From assembly GCA_024234055.1 (NCBI GenBank), contig JACKOW010000008.1, positions 124,001 through 188,000 of the forward strand: a stretch of DNA of 64,000 bases, given 5' to 3'. A model generated the notes under the pieces. That model had not been told where the DNA came from and did not search any database. It worked only from the letters and a program-made list of their open reading frames with translations. This DNA comes from Rhodanobacteraceae bacterium. GTDB lineage: Bacteria > Pseudomonadota > Gammaproteobacteria > Xanthomonadales > SZUA-5. Each line of letters begins with the position of its first letter. Positions within the stretch are counted from its first letter, which is position 1. The translations under genes were made by a program, and so were the position numbers. Shown here one piece after another: positions 18,947 through 26,227 of this stretch.

Positions 18947-19540
18947 TCAATACTTCACGCTGCAACCATAGGGCCTGGACGTGCTGACGCTGACCGGCTT
19001 TCCGGCAGCCATCTCGGACAGGGCCAGGCTCACATACTGATCGGCCTGCGGGATATCGGCCGGATCGGCGCTGGGGATCGAGTCGATCGCGCCGTTGTAG
19101 CGGAGCACACCCTCACCATCGATCACGTACATGTGCGGGGTGGTCTTGGCGCCATAGGCTCGACCGGTGTCACCGCTGGCATCCAGCAGATAGGCGGTTG
19201 ACTGAAAGCCTTGCGCGGCCATGATGGCATTGGCGCCTGCGCCATCGACCTGCCCCTGCTTGCCGGGGGCGCCGGAATTGATGGTCAGCCAGACCACATT
19301 AGCCGCCTTGGCCTGTCCCTGCTGCGTCTGCATGTTCTTGGCGCCATAGTGCTTCTTGACGAAGGGGCACTCGGCATTAGTCCATTCCAGCACCACGGTC
19401 TTGCCCTTGAAATCGGCCAGCGAGTGGCTCTTGCCGTTGGAATCGGTGAGCGTGAAACCTGGGGCCGGCTCGCCGACGGTCATGGCCATCGTGGCCGACG
19501 ACAGCAGGCCCAGGGTGATGGCGAGCAGTGTCTTGCGCAT
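18947..19540 (-). CDS. Secreted redoxin (AhpC/TSA-like, PRX-like family)
   Basis: A 197-residue thioredoxin-fold protein with an N-terminal signal peptide (MRKTLLAITLGLLSSATMA, cleavage near residue 19-21), so probably periplasmic. The domain starts GEPAPGFTLTDSNGKSHSLADF. A single likely redox cysteine lies in WTNAECPFVKKHYG near residue 61, typical of the PRX-like group and not a CxxC thioredoxin. ATG at 19540 is chosen over an in-frame open region up to 19669, because it starts exactly at the signal peptide and follows the DsbD-like stop by 25 bases. Expressed with that reductase, which may recycle it (inference). Confidence 0.85.
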   Translation of the reverse strand: MRKTLLAITLGLLSSATMAMTVGEPAPGFTLTDSNGKSHSLADFKGKTVVLEWTNAECPFVKKHYGAKNMQTQQGQAKAANVVWLTINSGAPGKQGQVDGAGANAIMAAQGFQSTAYLLDASGDTGRAYGAKTTPHMYVIDGEGVLRYNGAIDSIPSADPADIPQADQYVSLALSEMAAGKPVSVSTSRPYGCSVKY

Positions 19541-19565
19541 GGGGGTCTCTCCTGTGATGGGTGGT

Positions 19566-21668
19566 CTAGCGGGGTGCGGCGACCGCATCGAACTCGGCCA
19601 GTACCAGTTCCGGGGTGAGCAACTGCGGCAACACCCGCGGCGCGCCCCCACCAGCCGGGTACAGCACATAAAGCGGTACGCCAGAGCGGCCGTATTGCGC
19701 CAGATAGCGCGTGATCGAATCGTCGCGGCGGGTCCAGTCGCCTTTCAGATAAGCCATGCCGAGTTCCTTCATGCGTCCTCGCACGGCATCAGTGGATAGC
19801 GCCACGCGCTCGTTGGCGAGGCAGGTGATGCACCATGCCGCGGTCATGTTGACCAATACCGGCTGGCCGCTGGCGCGCAGTTCAGCCAGCCGCGCTTCAG
19901 TCCAGGGCTCATGATCGCCGGAGGCCGGTTGCGCGCTCACCGGCTCCTGACTGGCACCGGCATGCAGCGCGTAGCCCACCGCCAGAAGAGACAGCGCCAC
20001 GGCGGCGCCACGCAGCCAGCGCAGCGATCCGGGCCAACCGAGCAGCCACAGTGCGAAGGCCAGGAAGACCGCGCCGACCGCGAGCTGAGCCATGGCCAGG
20101 GCTCCCAACTGCTCGCCGTAGACCCACAGCAGCCAGACCGCGCTCAGGTACAAGGGGAAAGCCAGAATCTGCTTGAGCCGGTCCATCCACGCGCCAGGGC
20201 GCGGCAGGCGCTCAGCCAGACCCGGAATCAGACACAGCAGCAGAAAGGGCAAGGCCAGTCCGAAGCCGAGCATGCCGAAGATCAGCAGCGCCACCGCGGC
20301 GGACTGGGTCAGCGCAAAACCCATCGCCGCGCCCATGAACGGCGCGGTGCATGGGCTGGCGACTACCGCCGCTAGCACGCCGGTGAAGAAAGCAGCGCGA
20401 TCGCCCTCGCCTTCAGTCAGGCTCTGGCCAACCCCCATCAGACGCTCGCCGAAGGTAAACACGCCGGACAGGCTCAGGCCCATCGCGAAGAACAGGTACA
20501 CCAGCGCGCCGATCAGCCACGGCGACTGCAGCTGAAAGCCCCAGCCGAGCGATTCGCCTGCGGCGCGCAGCGCCAACAGCACTGCCGCCAGCGCCAGAAA
20601 GGCGAGTACGCTGCCGGCCGCGTAGAGCAGACCGTGGCGCAGATGACTGACATCGCCCCGCAGAGCCAGTGCCTTCAGCGTCAACACCGGGAACACGCAG
20701 GGCATCAGATTGAGGATGGCGCCGCCGAGCAAGGCGAACAGCAAGGCGGTGGCGATGGACATGGAGTTCGCCGAGCCCGCGGTATCTGGAACTGACGCAT
20801 CTGCAGCCGCAGCAGCAGGCGCGGCGCTGGTCAGATCCACGACCTCGGCCCGCAACTGCCAGGCGCGACTGTTCGGCGGCTCGCCGCTGACCACGACCAG
20901 ATCCAGCGTCTGCGGCACATCCTGCAGATAGTCGCTGCGCGCGGCCGGCCAGTGCAGCACGCCGGCATGCACGGCGCGATCGGCCGGCGCGGTGTTGGAC
21001 AACACTTCCACCTGCACCGGATACAGGTCGACCGGCGCAGCGGCCGGGAAATCCGCCGGAAGCTCGATTTCCACCTGCGCCAGATCGTGATCGATGCGCA
21101 CATTGGCGCGCCAATCGGCAGCCATCGGAATGCGCGCGTCAGCGGCGGCGAAATCCGCGGCCCAGCGGGCATCGGCCGCGGTCTCCATTGCCACCGGCAA
21201 GCTCAGACTGAGTTCGGCGCGACCCGGTATGCACTCTTCGCGACAGACCAGCCAATCGACGGTCACCGCGAGCGGCAGGGTTTGCGCGGACACGGCCTCC
21301 GCCACGTCCAAAGGCACCGGCAGCAGCACGCGATCGCCATAGCCGAAGTTGATGATGCCGGCGAGATCAAAGCGCTGCGGATGCGGCCATTGAATCTCGC
21401 CGGCGGCAATGCCCTCGGGCAGATGCCAGCGCAACTTGGTCGGAATGCCCGAATCCCCCGCATTCTGCCAATAGGTGTGCCAGTGCGGTTGGTGTTCGAT
21501 CAGCAGGCCCAGCCGCTGCGAGCCACCAGGCACCAGGGCCACCTGCTCGCTGACCAGGGTGATCGCCAGCTCATCGTTGGCGACGCGCGAGCCCTCGGCG
21601 GCCAGCACCGGGACAGCCACCAGCGCCAGGGCGGCGGTCCACAAGAACTTTTTCCAGCTCATGACCAT
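19566..21668 (-). CDS. Protein-disulfide reductase, DsbD/ScsB family
   Basis: A 700-residue inner-membrane electron carrier. Residues 1-23 form a signal peptide. The periplasmic N-terminal domain has Cys142 and Cys146 in WLVCREECIPG. A central block of about eight membrane segments (about 300-580) is of the DsbD/CcdA type and passes electrons inward to outward. The C-terminal thioredoxin-like domain has C613-IT-C616 in TAAWCITCLANE. The N-terminal type (HTYWQNAGDSG, RFDLAGIINFGYGD) is closer to ScsB-like proteins than to E. coli DsbD. The redoxin gene follows 25 bases downstream and is a likely client. Confidence 0.9.
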   Translation of the reverse strand: MVMSWKKFLWTAALALVAVPVLAAEGSRVANDELAITLVSEQVALVPGGSQRLGLLIEHQPHWHTYWQNAGDSGIPTKLRWHLPEGIAAGEIQWPHPQRFDLAGIINFGYGDRVLLPVPLDVAEAVSAQTLPLAVTVDWLVCREECIPGRAELSLSLPVAMETAADARWAADFAAADARIPMAADWRANVRIDHDLAQVEIELPADFPAAAPVDLYPVQVEVLSNTAPADRAVHAGVLHWPAARSDYLQDVPQTLDLVVVSGEPPNSRAWQLRAEVVDLTSAAPAAAAADASVPDTAGSANSMSIATALLFALLGGAILNLMPCVFPVLTLKALALRGDVSHLRHGLLYAAGSVLAFLALAAVLLALRAAGESLGWGFQLQSPWLIGALVYLFFAMGLSLSGVFTFGERLMGVGQSLTEGEGDRAAFFTGVLAAVVASPCTAPFMGAAMGFALTQSAAVALLIFGMLGFGLALPFLLLCLIPGLAERLPRPGAWMDRLKQILAFPLYLSAVWLLWVYGEQLGALAMAQLAVGAVFLAFALWLLGWPGSLRWLRGAAVALSLLAVGYALHAGASQEPVSAQPASGDHEPWTEARLAELRASGQPVLVNMTAAWCITCLANERVALSTDAVRGRMKELGMAYLKGDWTRRDDSITRYLAQYGRSGVPLYVLYPAGGGAPRVLPQLLTPELVLAEFDAVAAPR

Positions 21669-22010
21669 GAAATCTCGGAATTCCCCGATGTGATGCCGCT
21701 ACAGACCCGAACAGGCCGCCAATTCTTGCGGGTCCGGCGTCGACTGCGCGTGTCGCCGCGAAGCGGATGCACATAAGCCATGAACTACAAGCTTGCCTGT
21801 AGGAGCGCCCTCGCGGCGCGACTGGCAATCCACGTCCCACGCAGCGGCCGCGCCGCAAGGGCGCTCCTACCGAGCAAGCCTGTGGCTCGCGGCCCGTGTG
21901 CGCTGTCGGGCCGAACCCCGTGCCCCGCGCCCAAAGAAATCTCCCGGCGCAAGCCCAAGCCACCCTGTCGCCCTTGCAGTCTGGGTTAGACTTGGATCAG
22001 GAATCGCAGG
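21669..22010. other. Intergenic region with REP doublet between divergent genes
   Basis: The main content is the REP doublet at 21796-21872. The remaining bases presumably hold the divergent promoters of the DsbD-like gene and the TIGR02449-zapA unit. No clear promoter was recognised. Confidence 0.5.
21796..21872. repeat. REP doublet (REPIN), GTAGGAGCG family
   Basis: GTAGGAGCGCCCTCGCGGCG (about 21800-21825) and its inverted partner ending AAGGGCGCTCCTAC (about 21850-21872) face each other across a short spacer. The GTAG heads are at the outer ends, as for RAYT-dependent REPINs. It lies between divergent dsbD-like and TIGR02449 genes. Confidence 0.8.
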
Positions 22011-22250
22011 ATGAGCCGGGTCATCATGGCTGAACGCTTGGCGGTGGAAGGCGAACTCAGATCTCTGGCGGAAAAGCTGGAGCGTCTGCTCAATACCAAT
22101 GCTCGATTGTTCGAGGAGAATCGCAGCCTGCGAGCTGCGCAGGAACAACTGGCGCAAGAGCGCGCCACGCTGCTGGCCAAGAACGAACAGGCGCGTTCGC
22201 GGGTGGAGGCGATGATCACTCGATTGAAGGCGATGGAGCAGAACGGATGA
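22011..22250 (+). CDS. TIGR02449 family coiled-coil protein
   Basis: A 79-residue, almost wholly helical, Glu/Leu/Arg-rich protein (AERLAVEGELRSLAEKLERLL...) predicted to form a coiled coil. This small family is found directly upstream of zapA in gammaproteobacteria and may act in cell division like ZapB (inference from position). ATG at 22011 has AGGA eight bases upstream; ATG at 22026 is an alternative. Its stop overlaps the zapA start in an ATGA. Confidence 0.85.
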   Translation: MSRVIMAERLAVEGELRSLAEKLERLLNTNARLFEENRSLRAAQEQLAQERATLLAKNEQARSRVEAMITRLKAMEQNG

Positions 22251-22540
22251 GTCAGCAGGCGGTCAAGGTTCATATTCTCGACCGGGAATACGCGGTGGCC
22301 TGTTCTGAAGAGGACCGCCCGGGGCTGATCGAGGCCGCGGCCTATCTCGACGGCAAGATGCGCGAAATCCGCGCCGGCGCCAAACTGGTCGGACTGGAAC
22401 GCATCGCAGTCATGGCGGCACTCAATATCGCGCATGAATCGCTGCAGGCGCGCACCGAGCTGAAGAAGGTGGGCGTGGATGTGGGCGAAGAGCTGCGGCA
22501 GTTGAACGCCAAGCTTGAGGCGGCGCTGGCGCGCAGCTAA
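22247..22540 (+). CDS. zapA: Cell division protein ZapA
   Basis: A 97-residue FtsZ-ring-associated protein. The N-terminal beta part VKVHILDREYAVACSEEDRPGL and the following long helix fit ZapA, which bundles FtsZ filaments. The start overlaps the preceding stop by 4 bases, implying translational coupling. 6S RNA and fthC follow, the standard gammaproteobacterial order. Confidence 0.93.
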   Translation: MSQQAVKVHILDREYAVACSEEDRPGLIEAAAYLDGKMREIRAGAKLVGLERIAVMAALNIAHESLQARTELKKVGVDVGEELRQLNAKLEAALARS

Positions 22541-22551
22541 GATGCACATGC

Positions 22552-22735
22552 GTCCTCTGCGTTGTTCGATAGCGCGTCCGCAAAATACCTTGACCCTGTT
22601 GTTCGACCTTGGGAAGAGCTCTCCACCGCGCATGAGCTTGTCCGCCTCGCAGCGGACCGCCTTTAGCGGTGTTCTTCTTCCCCCCTGATCCTACGGATCA
22701 AGGTCGTGAGACCCGCAACGGCATCGGCGGAGGAC
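22552..22735 (+). ncRNA. ssrS: 6S RNA
   Basis: The 200-base gap between zapA and the 5-formyl-THF cyclo-ligase gene is the standard site of 6S RNA, which binds sigma-70 RNA polymerase in stationary phase. The ends GTCCTCTGCGTTG (22552) and CGGCATCGGCGGAGGAC (to 22735) pair as the closing stem. The 3' part resembles E. coli 6S (GGATCAAGG..., GGCATCGGCGGAGG). The predicted length of 184 equals the E. coli length. Exact ends are approximate. Confidence 0.82.
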
Positions 22736-22742
22736 CCCTGAT

Positions 22743-23360
22743 TTGGATCACAGCGATGACCTCGCGCGCCATGAACTCCGGCGCCAGACGCGCGCCGCCC
22801 GGCGCGCTCTCAGTGATGAACAACGCACCGACGCCGCCCTGGCAGTGCGCGATCGGCTGCACGACTTCACCGTCTACATGGCCGCGCAGCGCATCGGTGC
22901 CTATGCCGCGGTGGCGTCAGAGCTGTCGCTGGGCGACACCATCGACGCAGCGCTGAAGCGCGGACGCGCCGTCTATCTGCCGCATGTCGAACACACCGCG
23001 CCACAAATGCGCTTTGCCCACTGGAACGGCCAGCAGAAACGGCTGATGGCCAACCGCTTCGGCATACCCGAACCGCTGGTCGAAGTTGCCGAGCTGATCG
23101 ATCCGGCGCAGATGGACGTGATCCTGATCCCGCTGCTGGCTTTTGATCGCGTCGGCGGACGCCTGGGATCAGGCGCTGGCTATTACGACCGGGCGCTGGC
23201 CTTCCGGCGCACAGAACGCAGGCCCCCGTGGCTGATCGGCATCGGCTACGCCTGCCAGGAAGTTGAGGCTATCCCGATGGCAGATTGGGACGTGCCGCTG
23301 GATTTTGTCGTGACCGAGCGCGAGTTGATGACGACCGGAGCAGCAGCAGTGCCAGATTGA
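22743..23360 (+). CDS. fthC: 5-formyltetrahydrofolate cyclo-ligase
   Basis: This enzyme (YgfA family) converts 5-formyl-THF to 5,10-methenyl-THF with ATP. Typical motifs are RRQTRAARRAL near the N-terminus, PLLAFDRVGGRLGSGAGYYDRAL near residue 120, and DWDVPLDFVVTERE near the C-terminus. TTG at 22743, 7 bases after 6S RNA, gives 205 residues and the expected N-terminus. Processing from the ssrS-fthC transcript is known in E. coli and plausible here. Confidence 0.9.
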   Translation: MDHSDDLARHELRRQTRAARRALSDEQRTDAALAVRDRLHDFTVYMAAQRIGAYAAVASELSLGDTIDAALKRGRAVYLPHVEHTAPQMRFAHWNGQQKRLMANRFGIPEPLVEVAELIDPAQMDVILIPLLAFDRVGGRLGSGAGYYDRALAFRRTERRPPWLIGIGYACQEVEAIPMADWDVPLDFVVTERELMTTGAAAVPD

Positions 23361-23616
23361 GTCGTTGGCCGAGGGTTCCGCCAAGCGGATCCCCGGGGCA
23401 TGCTGGCGGGGCAGTCGGCCAGCGAATTGACTCGCGTCGATGCGTCATTGCAAGCCATCTGTGCCGGACCGACACTGACATCAGGCCATGAACACGCCTG
23501 GTGCGCGTAGCCCGGTGTGCTGCGTAGCAGCTCACCGGGGCTTTTTCGCCTCAGCGCCCGTCCGAGCTGAAACAACAAAGACAGATGCCGAACGTCTTTT
23601 TGAAGAGGAGCCCTGA
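23361..23616. other. Intergenic region with terminator-like hairpin and dispersed repeat
   Basis: Holds a copy (about 23442-23493) of the GAGCCACCTGTGTCGG-type repeat. It is followed by a GC-rich hairpin AGCCCGGTG...CACCGGGGCTTTTT (about 23511-23547), which could terminate fthC transcription. A related hairpin is at about 18635-18675. Confidence 0.55.
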
Positions 23617-24069
23617 ATGTCCTATTGGTTGATGAAGAGCGAACCCGATGTGTTTTCCATCGACGACCTCAAACGCAAGAAGCGCGAGGCCTGGGACGGT
23701 GTGCGCAACTACCAGGCCCGCAACTACCTGCGCAGCATGGCGGTTGGCGACGAAGTGCTGTTCTACCACTCCAGCTGCGCCGTCCCAGGGGCGGTCGGCA
23801 TCGCCCGCATCCGCAAGGCCGCCTTTCCGGACCCCACCCAGTTCGACCCGGCCAGCGACTACTTCGATGCCGGCAGCAAGCCCGAAGATCCGCGCTGGTC
23901 GGCAGTTGAAGTGGAATTCCAGCGCAAGTTCAAGCAGCCGCTGCCGCTGGAGATGCTGAAAACCTTGCCCGAACTGGCCGATCTGGCGCTGGTCAAGCGC
24001 GGCAACCGGCTGTCGGTCATGCCGGTGAGTGAGAACGAGTGGCGGGCGATCACTGCGCTGGCGAAGTAA
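23617..24069 (+). CDS. EVE domain-containing protein
   Basis: A 150-residue single-domain protein of the PUA/ASCH-like EVE fold, related to thymocyte nuclear protein 1. The start YWLMKSEPDVFSIDDLKR and the block WDGVRNYQARNYLRSMAVGDEVLFYHSS are diagnostic. EVE proteins are thought to bind modified bases in DNA or RNA; the ligand here is unknown. It appears monocistronic. Confidence 0.93.
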   Translation: MSYWLMKSEPDVFSIDDLKRKKREAWDGVRNYQARNYLRSMAVGDEVLFYHSSCAVPGAVGIARIRKAAFPDPTQFDPASDYFDAGSKPEDPRWSAVEVEFQRKFKQPLPLEMLKTLPELADLALVKRGNRLSVMPVSENEWRAITALAK

Positions 24070-24075
24070 TTCCCG

Positions 24076-24150
24076 TAGTCCGGGTAAGCCGCAGGCGCAC
24101 CCGGGACGCACCGCAACAACCCCCGGGTGCGCTGCGCTTACCCGGGCTAC
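24076..24150. repeat. CCCGGGTAAGC-type inverted repeat
   Basis: GTAGTCCGGGTAAGC and, mirrored, GCTTACCCGGGCTAC flank GCGCACCCGGG / CCCGGGTGCGC. They form a long imperfect hairpin after the EVE gene, of a type common in proteobacterial intergenic DNA. Confidence 0.65.
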
Positions 24151-24300
24151 TGCTGCCGAGCAAGCTCGGCACTACAACAGCCTCGTACACCGAGTGCTCT
24201 CGTCGCACACCCTGCCGAGCAAGCTCGAGCAAGCTCGGCACTACAACAGCCTCGTACACCGATGCTCTCGTAGAGCGGAGCTTGCTCCGCTGCTTCTGCT
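24151..24300. repeat. REP array, inverted and rearranged copy of the 125/129-bp unit
   Basis: Contains GCCGAGCAAGCTCGGC twice (one copy with an internal duplication CGAGCAAGCTCGAGCAAGCTCG) and AGCGGAGCTTGCTCCGCT once, all with CGTAGAG / ACTACAACAGCCTCGTACAC spacers. Opposite orientation to the arrays at 11565 and 31565. Confidence 0.75.
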
Positions 24301-24393
24301 TGGCTTCTGTCGGCGTTCGACCGAACCCGGCGCTCGTGCCCGGTACCGATCAAGTCGCTAGACTGCCGGGAATCAACTCTTGCGAGCAATGCC

Positions 24394-25035
24394 ATGACCC
24401 AGGACGAACAGAAGCGCCGCTCGGCGCAGGCGGCAATGCGCTACGTCGAAGACGGCGCCGTGATCGGTGTCGGCACCGGCTCCACGGTGAATCAATTCAT
24501 ACCGCTGCTGGCCGAGCGCAAGCACGACATTGAGGGCGCGGTGTCCAGTTCCGAGGCCAGCACCGCCCTGCTCAAGCAACACGGCATCCGCGTACTTGAG
24601 CTCAACAGCACCGGCGATCTGCCGGTGTACATCGACGGCGCCGACGAATGCGATCCGCACTTCCGCCTGATCAAGGGCGGCGGCGCGGCACTGACCCGCG
24701 AGAAGATCGTCGCGGGCGCCAGCCGCAAGTTTGTCTGCCTGATCGACGACAGCAAGCGCGTGGATCTGCTCGGCGCCTTTCCGCTGCCGATCGAGGTGAT
24801 TCCGATGGCGCGCAGCTTCGTGGCCCGCCAGATCGTCAAGCTCGGCGGCCAACCGGTGCTGCGCGAAGGCGTGCTCACCGACAACGGTTGCCAGATTCTG
24901 GACGTGCACGGCCTGCGCATCACCCACCCTGAGCAACTGGAGCGCGATCTGAACCAGGTGCCCGGCGTGGTGACCGTCGGCCTGTTCGCACTGCGCAAGG
25001 CCGATGTGGTGATCTGCAACGGCGTTGAGTTGTAG
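24394..25035 (+). CDS. rpiA: Ribose-5-phosphate isomerase A
   Basis: RpiA interconverts ribulose-5-phosphate and ribose-5-phosphate in the pentose phosphate pathway. The 213-residue protein shows GVGTGSTVNQFIPLL (phosphate binding) near residue 28, YIDGADECDPHFRLIKGGGAALTREKI near residues 77-104, and NGVEL at the end. The catalytic Asp and Glu in DGADE and the Lys in KGGG are present. Confidence 0.96.
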   Translation: MTQDEQKRRSAQAAMRYVEDGAVIGVGTGSTVNQFIPLLAERKHDIEGAVSSSEASTALLKQHGIRVLELNSTGDLPVYIDGADECDPHFRLIKGGGAALTREKIVAGASRKFVCLIDDSKRVDLLGAFPLPIEVIPMARSFVARQIVKLGGQPVLREGVLTDNGCQILDVHGLRITHPEQLERDLNQVPGVVTVGLFALRKADVVICNGVEL

Positions 25036-25065
25036 CGTGTCGGAGATTTACATGCAGGCTGCGGT

Positions 25066-25150
25066 TGGGGGGTGCGCCGCGCTGCGACGCCGCTTTGCTT
25101 TCCCGAAGATCAAGAGCGGCCGCGCAGGCGCGCGTCCCTCCTCAAAGCCG
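25066..25150. repeat. Dispersed repeat, inverted copy (GGACGCGCGCC family)
   Basis: The reverse complement matches the element at 18341-18425: GATCAAGAGCGGCCGCGCAG then CGCGCGTCCCTCCTCAAAGC. It lies between rpiA and cysD. Confidence 0.6.
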
Positions 25151-25255
25151 CAACGCAGCCCGCATCAAACGCGGCTTTTACTCATGCCCAATGGTCATAT
25201 CGCGCCCGTGTCCGGCTGATATCGTGGCCGTCTGAACGTCCAGACGTCCGATCTC

Positions 25256-26227
25256 ATGACCATCTCCACACTTGAACCTGCTGCCACCCGCGACATACTG
25301 CGCGCTCGCCGAACTCCCCCCATCAAGCCCATGCTGACCCATCTCGACCGGCTCGAAGCCGAAAGCATCCACATCTTCCGCGAGGTCGCGGCCGAGTTCA
25401 GCAACCCGGTGATGCTCTATTCGGTGGGCAAGGACAGCTCGGTATTGCTGCATCTGCTGCGCAAGGCCTTCTACCCGGCGCGGCCGCCGATACCCCTGCT
25501 GCATATCGACACCACGTGGAAATTCCGGGAGATGATCGCCTTCCGCGACAGCCTGCCGGAACGCTTCGGCATCGACGTGCGGGTCTACACCAACCCGCAG
25601 GGTCTGGCGCAGGGCGTCTCGCCCGTCACGCACGGCGCCAGCGTCCACACCGATGTCATGAAGACCCAGGCACTGCGCCAGGCGCTGGATCACTATCGAT
25701 TCGATGCCGCCATCGGCGGTGCCCGTCGCGACGAGGAGAAATCCCGGGCCAAGGAGCGGGTGTTTTCCTTCCGCAGCGCCGAACACCGCTGGGACCCGAA
25801 GAACCAGCGCCCGGAACTGTGGAACGTCTACAACACCCGCGTGCACAAGGGCGAGAGCGTGCGCGCTTTCCCGCTGTCGAACTGGACCGAACTCGACATC
25901 TGGCTGTACATCTACCGCGAACAGATCCCGGTGGTGCCACTGTATTTCGCCGCACCGCGCCCGGTGGTCGAGCGTGATGGCGCCTTGATCATGGTCGATG
26001 ACCATCGATTGCCGCTGAAGCCGGGCGAAGTGCCGGAACTGCGCTCGATTCGCTTCCGCACGCTGGGCTGCTATCCGCTGACCGGCGCGGTCGAATCGAA
26101 TGCCGACTCGCTGGAGGCCGTCATCGCCGAAATGCTGGTGGCGCGCACCTCTGAGCGCCAGGGCCGGGTCATCGATCATGATCCGGCGGCCTCGATGGAG
26201 AAGAAGAAGCAAGAGGGCTATTTCTGA
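25256..26227 (+). CDS. cysD: Sulfate adenylyltransferase subunit 2
   Basis: CysD is the ATP-pyrophosphatase subunit that adenylylates sulfate to APS. The PP-loop SVGKDSSVLLHL is near residue 57; other typical blocks are LTHLDRLEAESIHIFREVAAEFSNPVM and GARRDEEKSRAKERVFSFR. ATG at 25256 gives 323 residues; ATG at 25331 (MLTHLDRL) would give 298, nearer the E. coli length of 302, and cannot be excluded. The stop overlaps the cysNC start by one base, so the subunits are translationally coupled. Confidence 0.94.
   Translation: MTISTLEPAATRDILRARRTPPIKPMLTHLDRLEAESIHIFREVAAEFSNPVMLYSVGKDSSVLLHLLRKAFYPARPPIPLLHIDTTWKFREMIAFRDSLPERFGIDVRVYTNPQGLAQGVSPVTHGASVHTDVMKTQALRQALDHYRFDAAIGGARRDEEKSRAKERVFSFRSAEHRWDPKNQRPELWNVYNTRVHKGESVRAFPLSNWTELDIWLYIYREQIPVVPLYFAAPRPVVERDGALIMVDDHRLPLKPGEVPELRSIRFRTLGCYPLTGAVESNADSLEAVIAEMLVARTSERQGRVIDHDPAASMEKKKQEGYF

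Noticed and set aside
22541..22742. Short coding gene between zapA and fthC
   Set aside because: The stretch pairs end to end and sits at the conserved 6S RNA site; small frames across it have no support.
25151..25255. Riboswitch or leader upstream of cysD
   Set aside because: No conserved aptamer such as a SAM-type fold was recognised. Only a short GTCTGAACGTCCAGAC hairpin is visible, related to the GTCCAGA palindromes.
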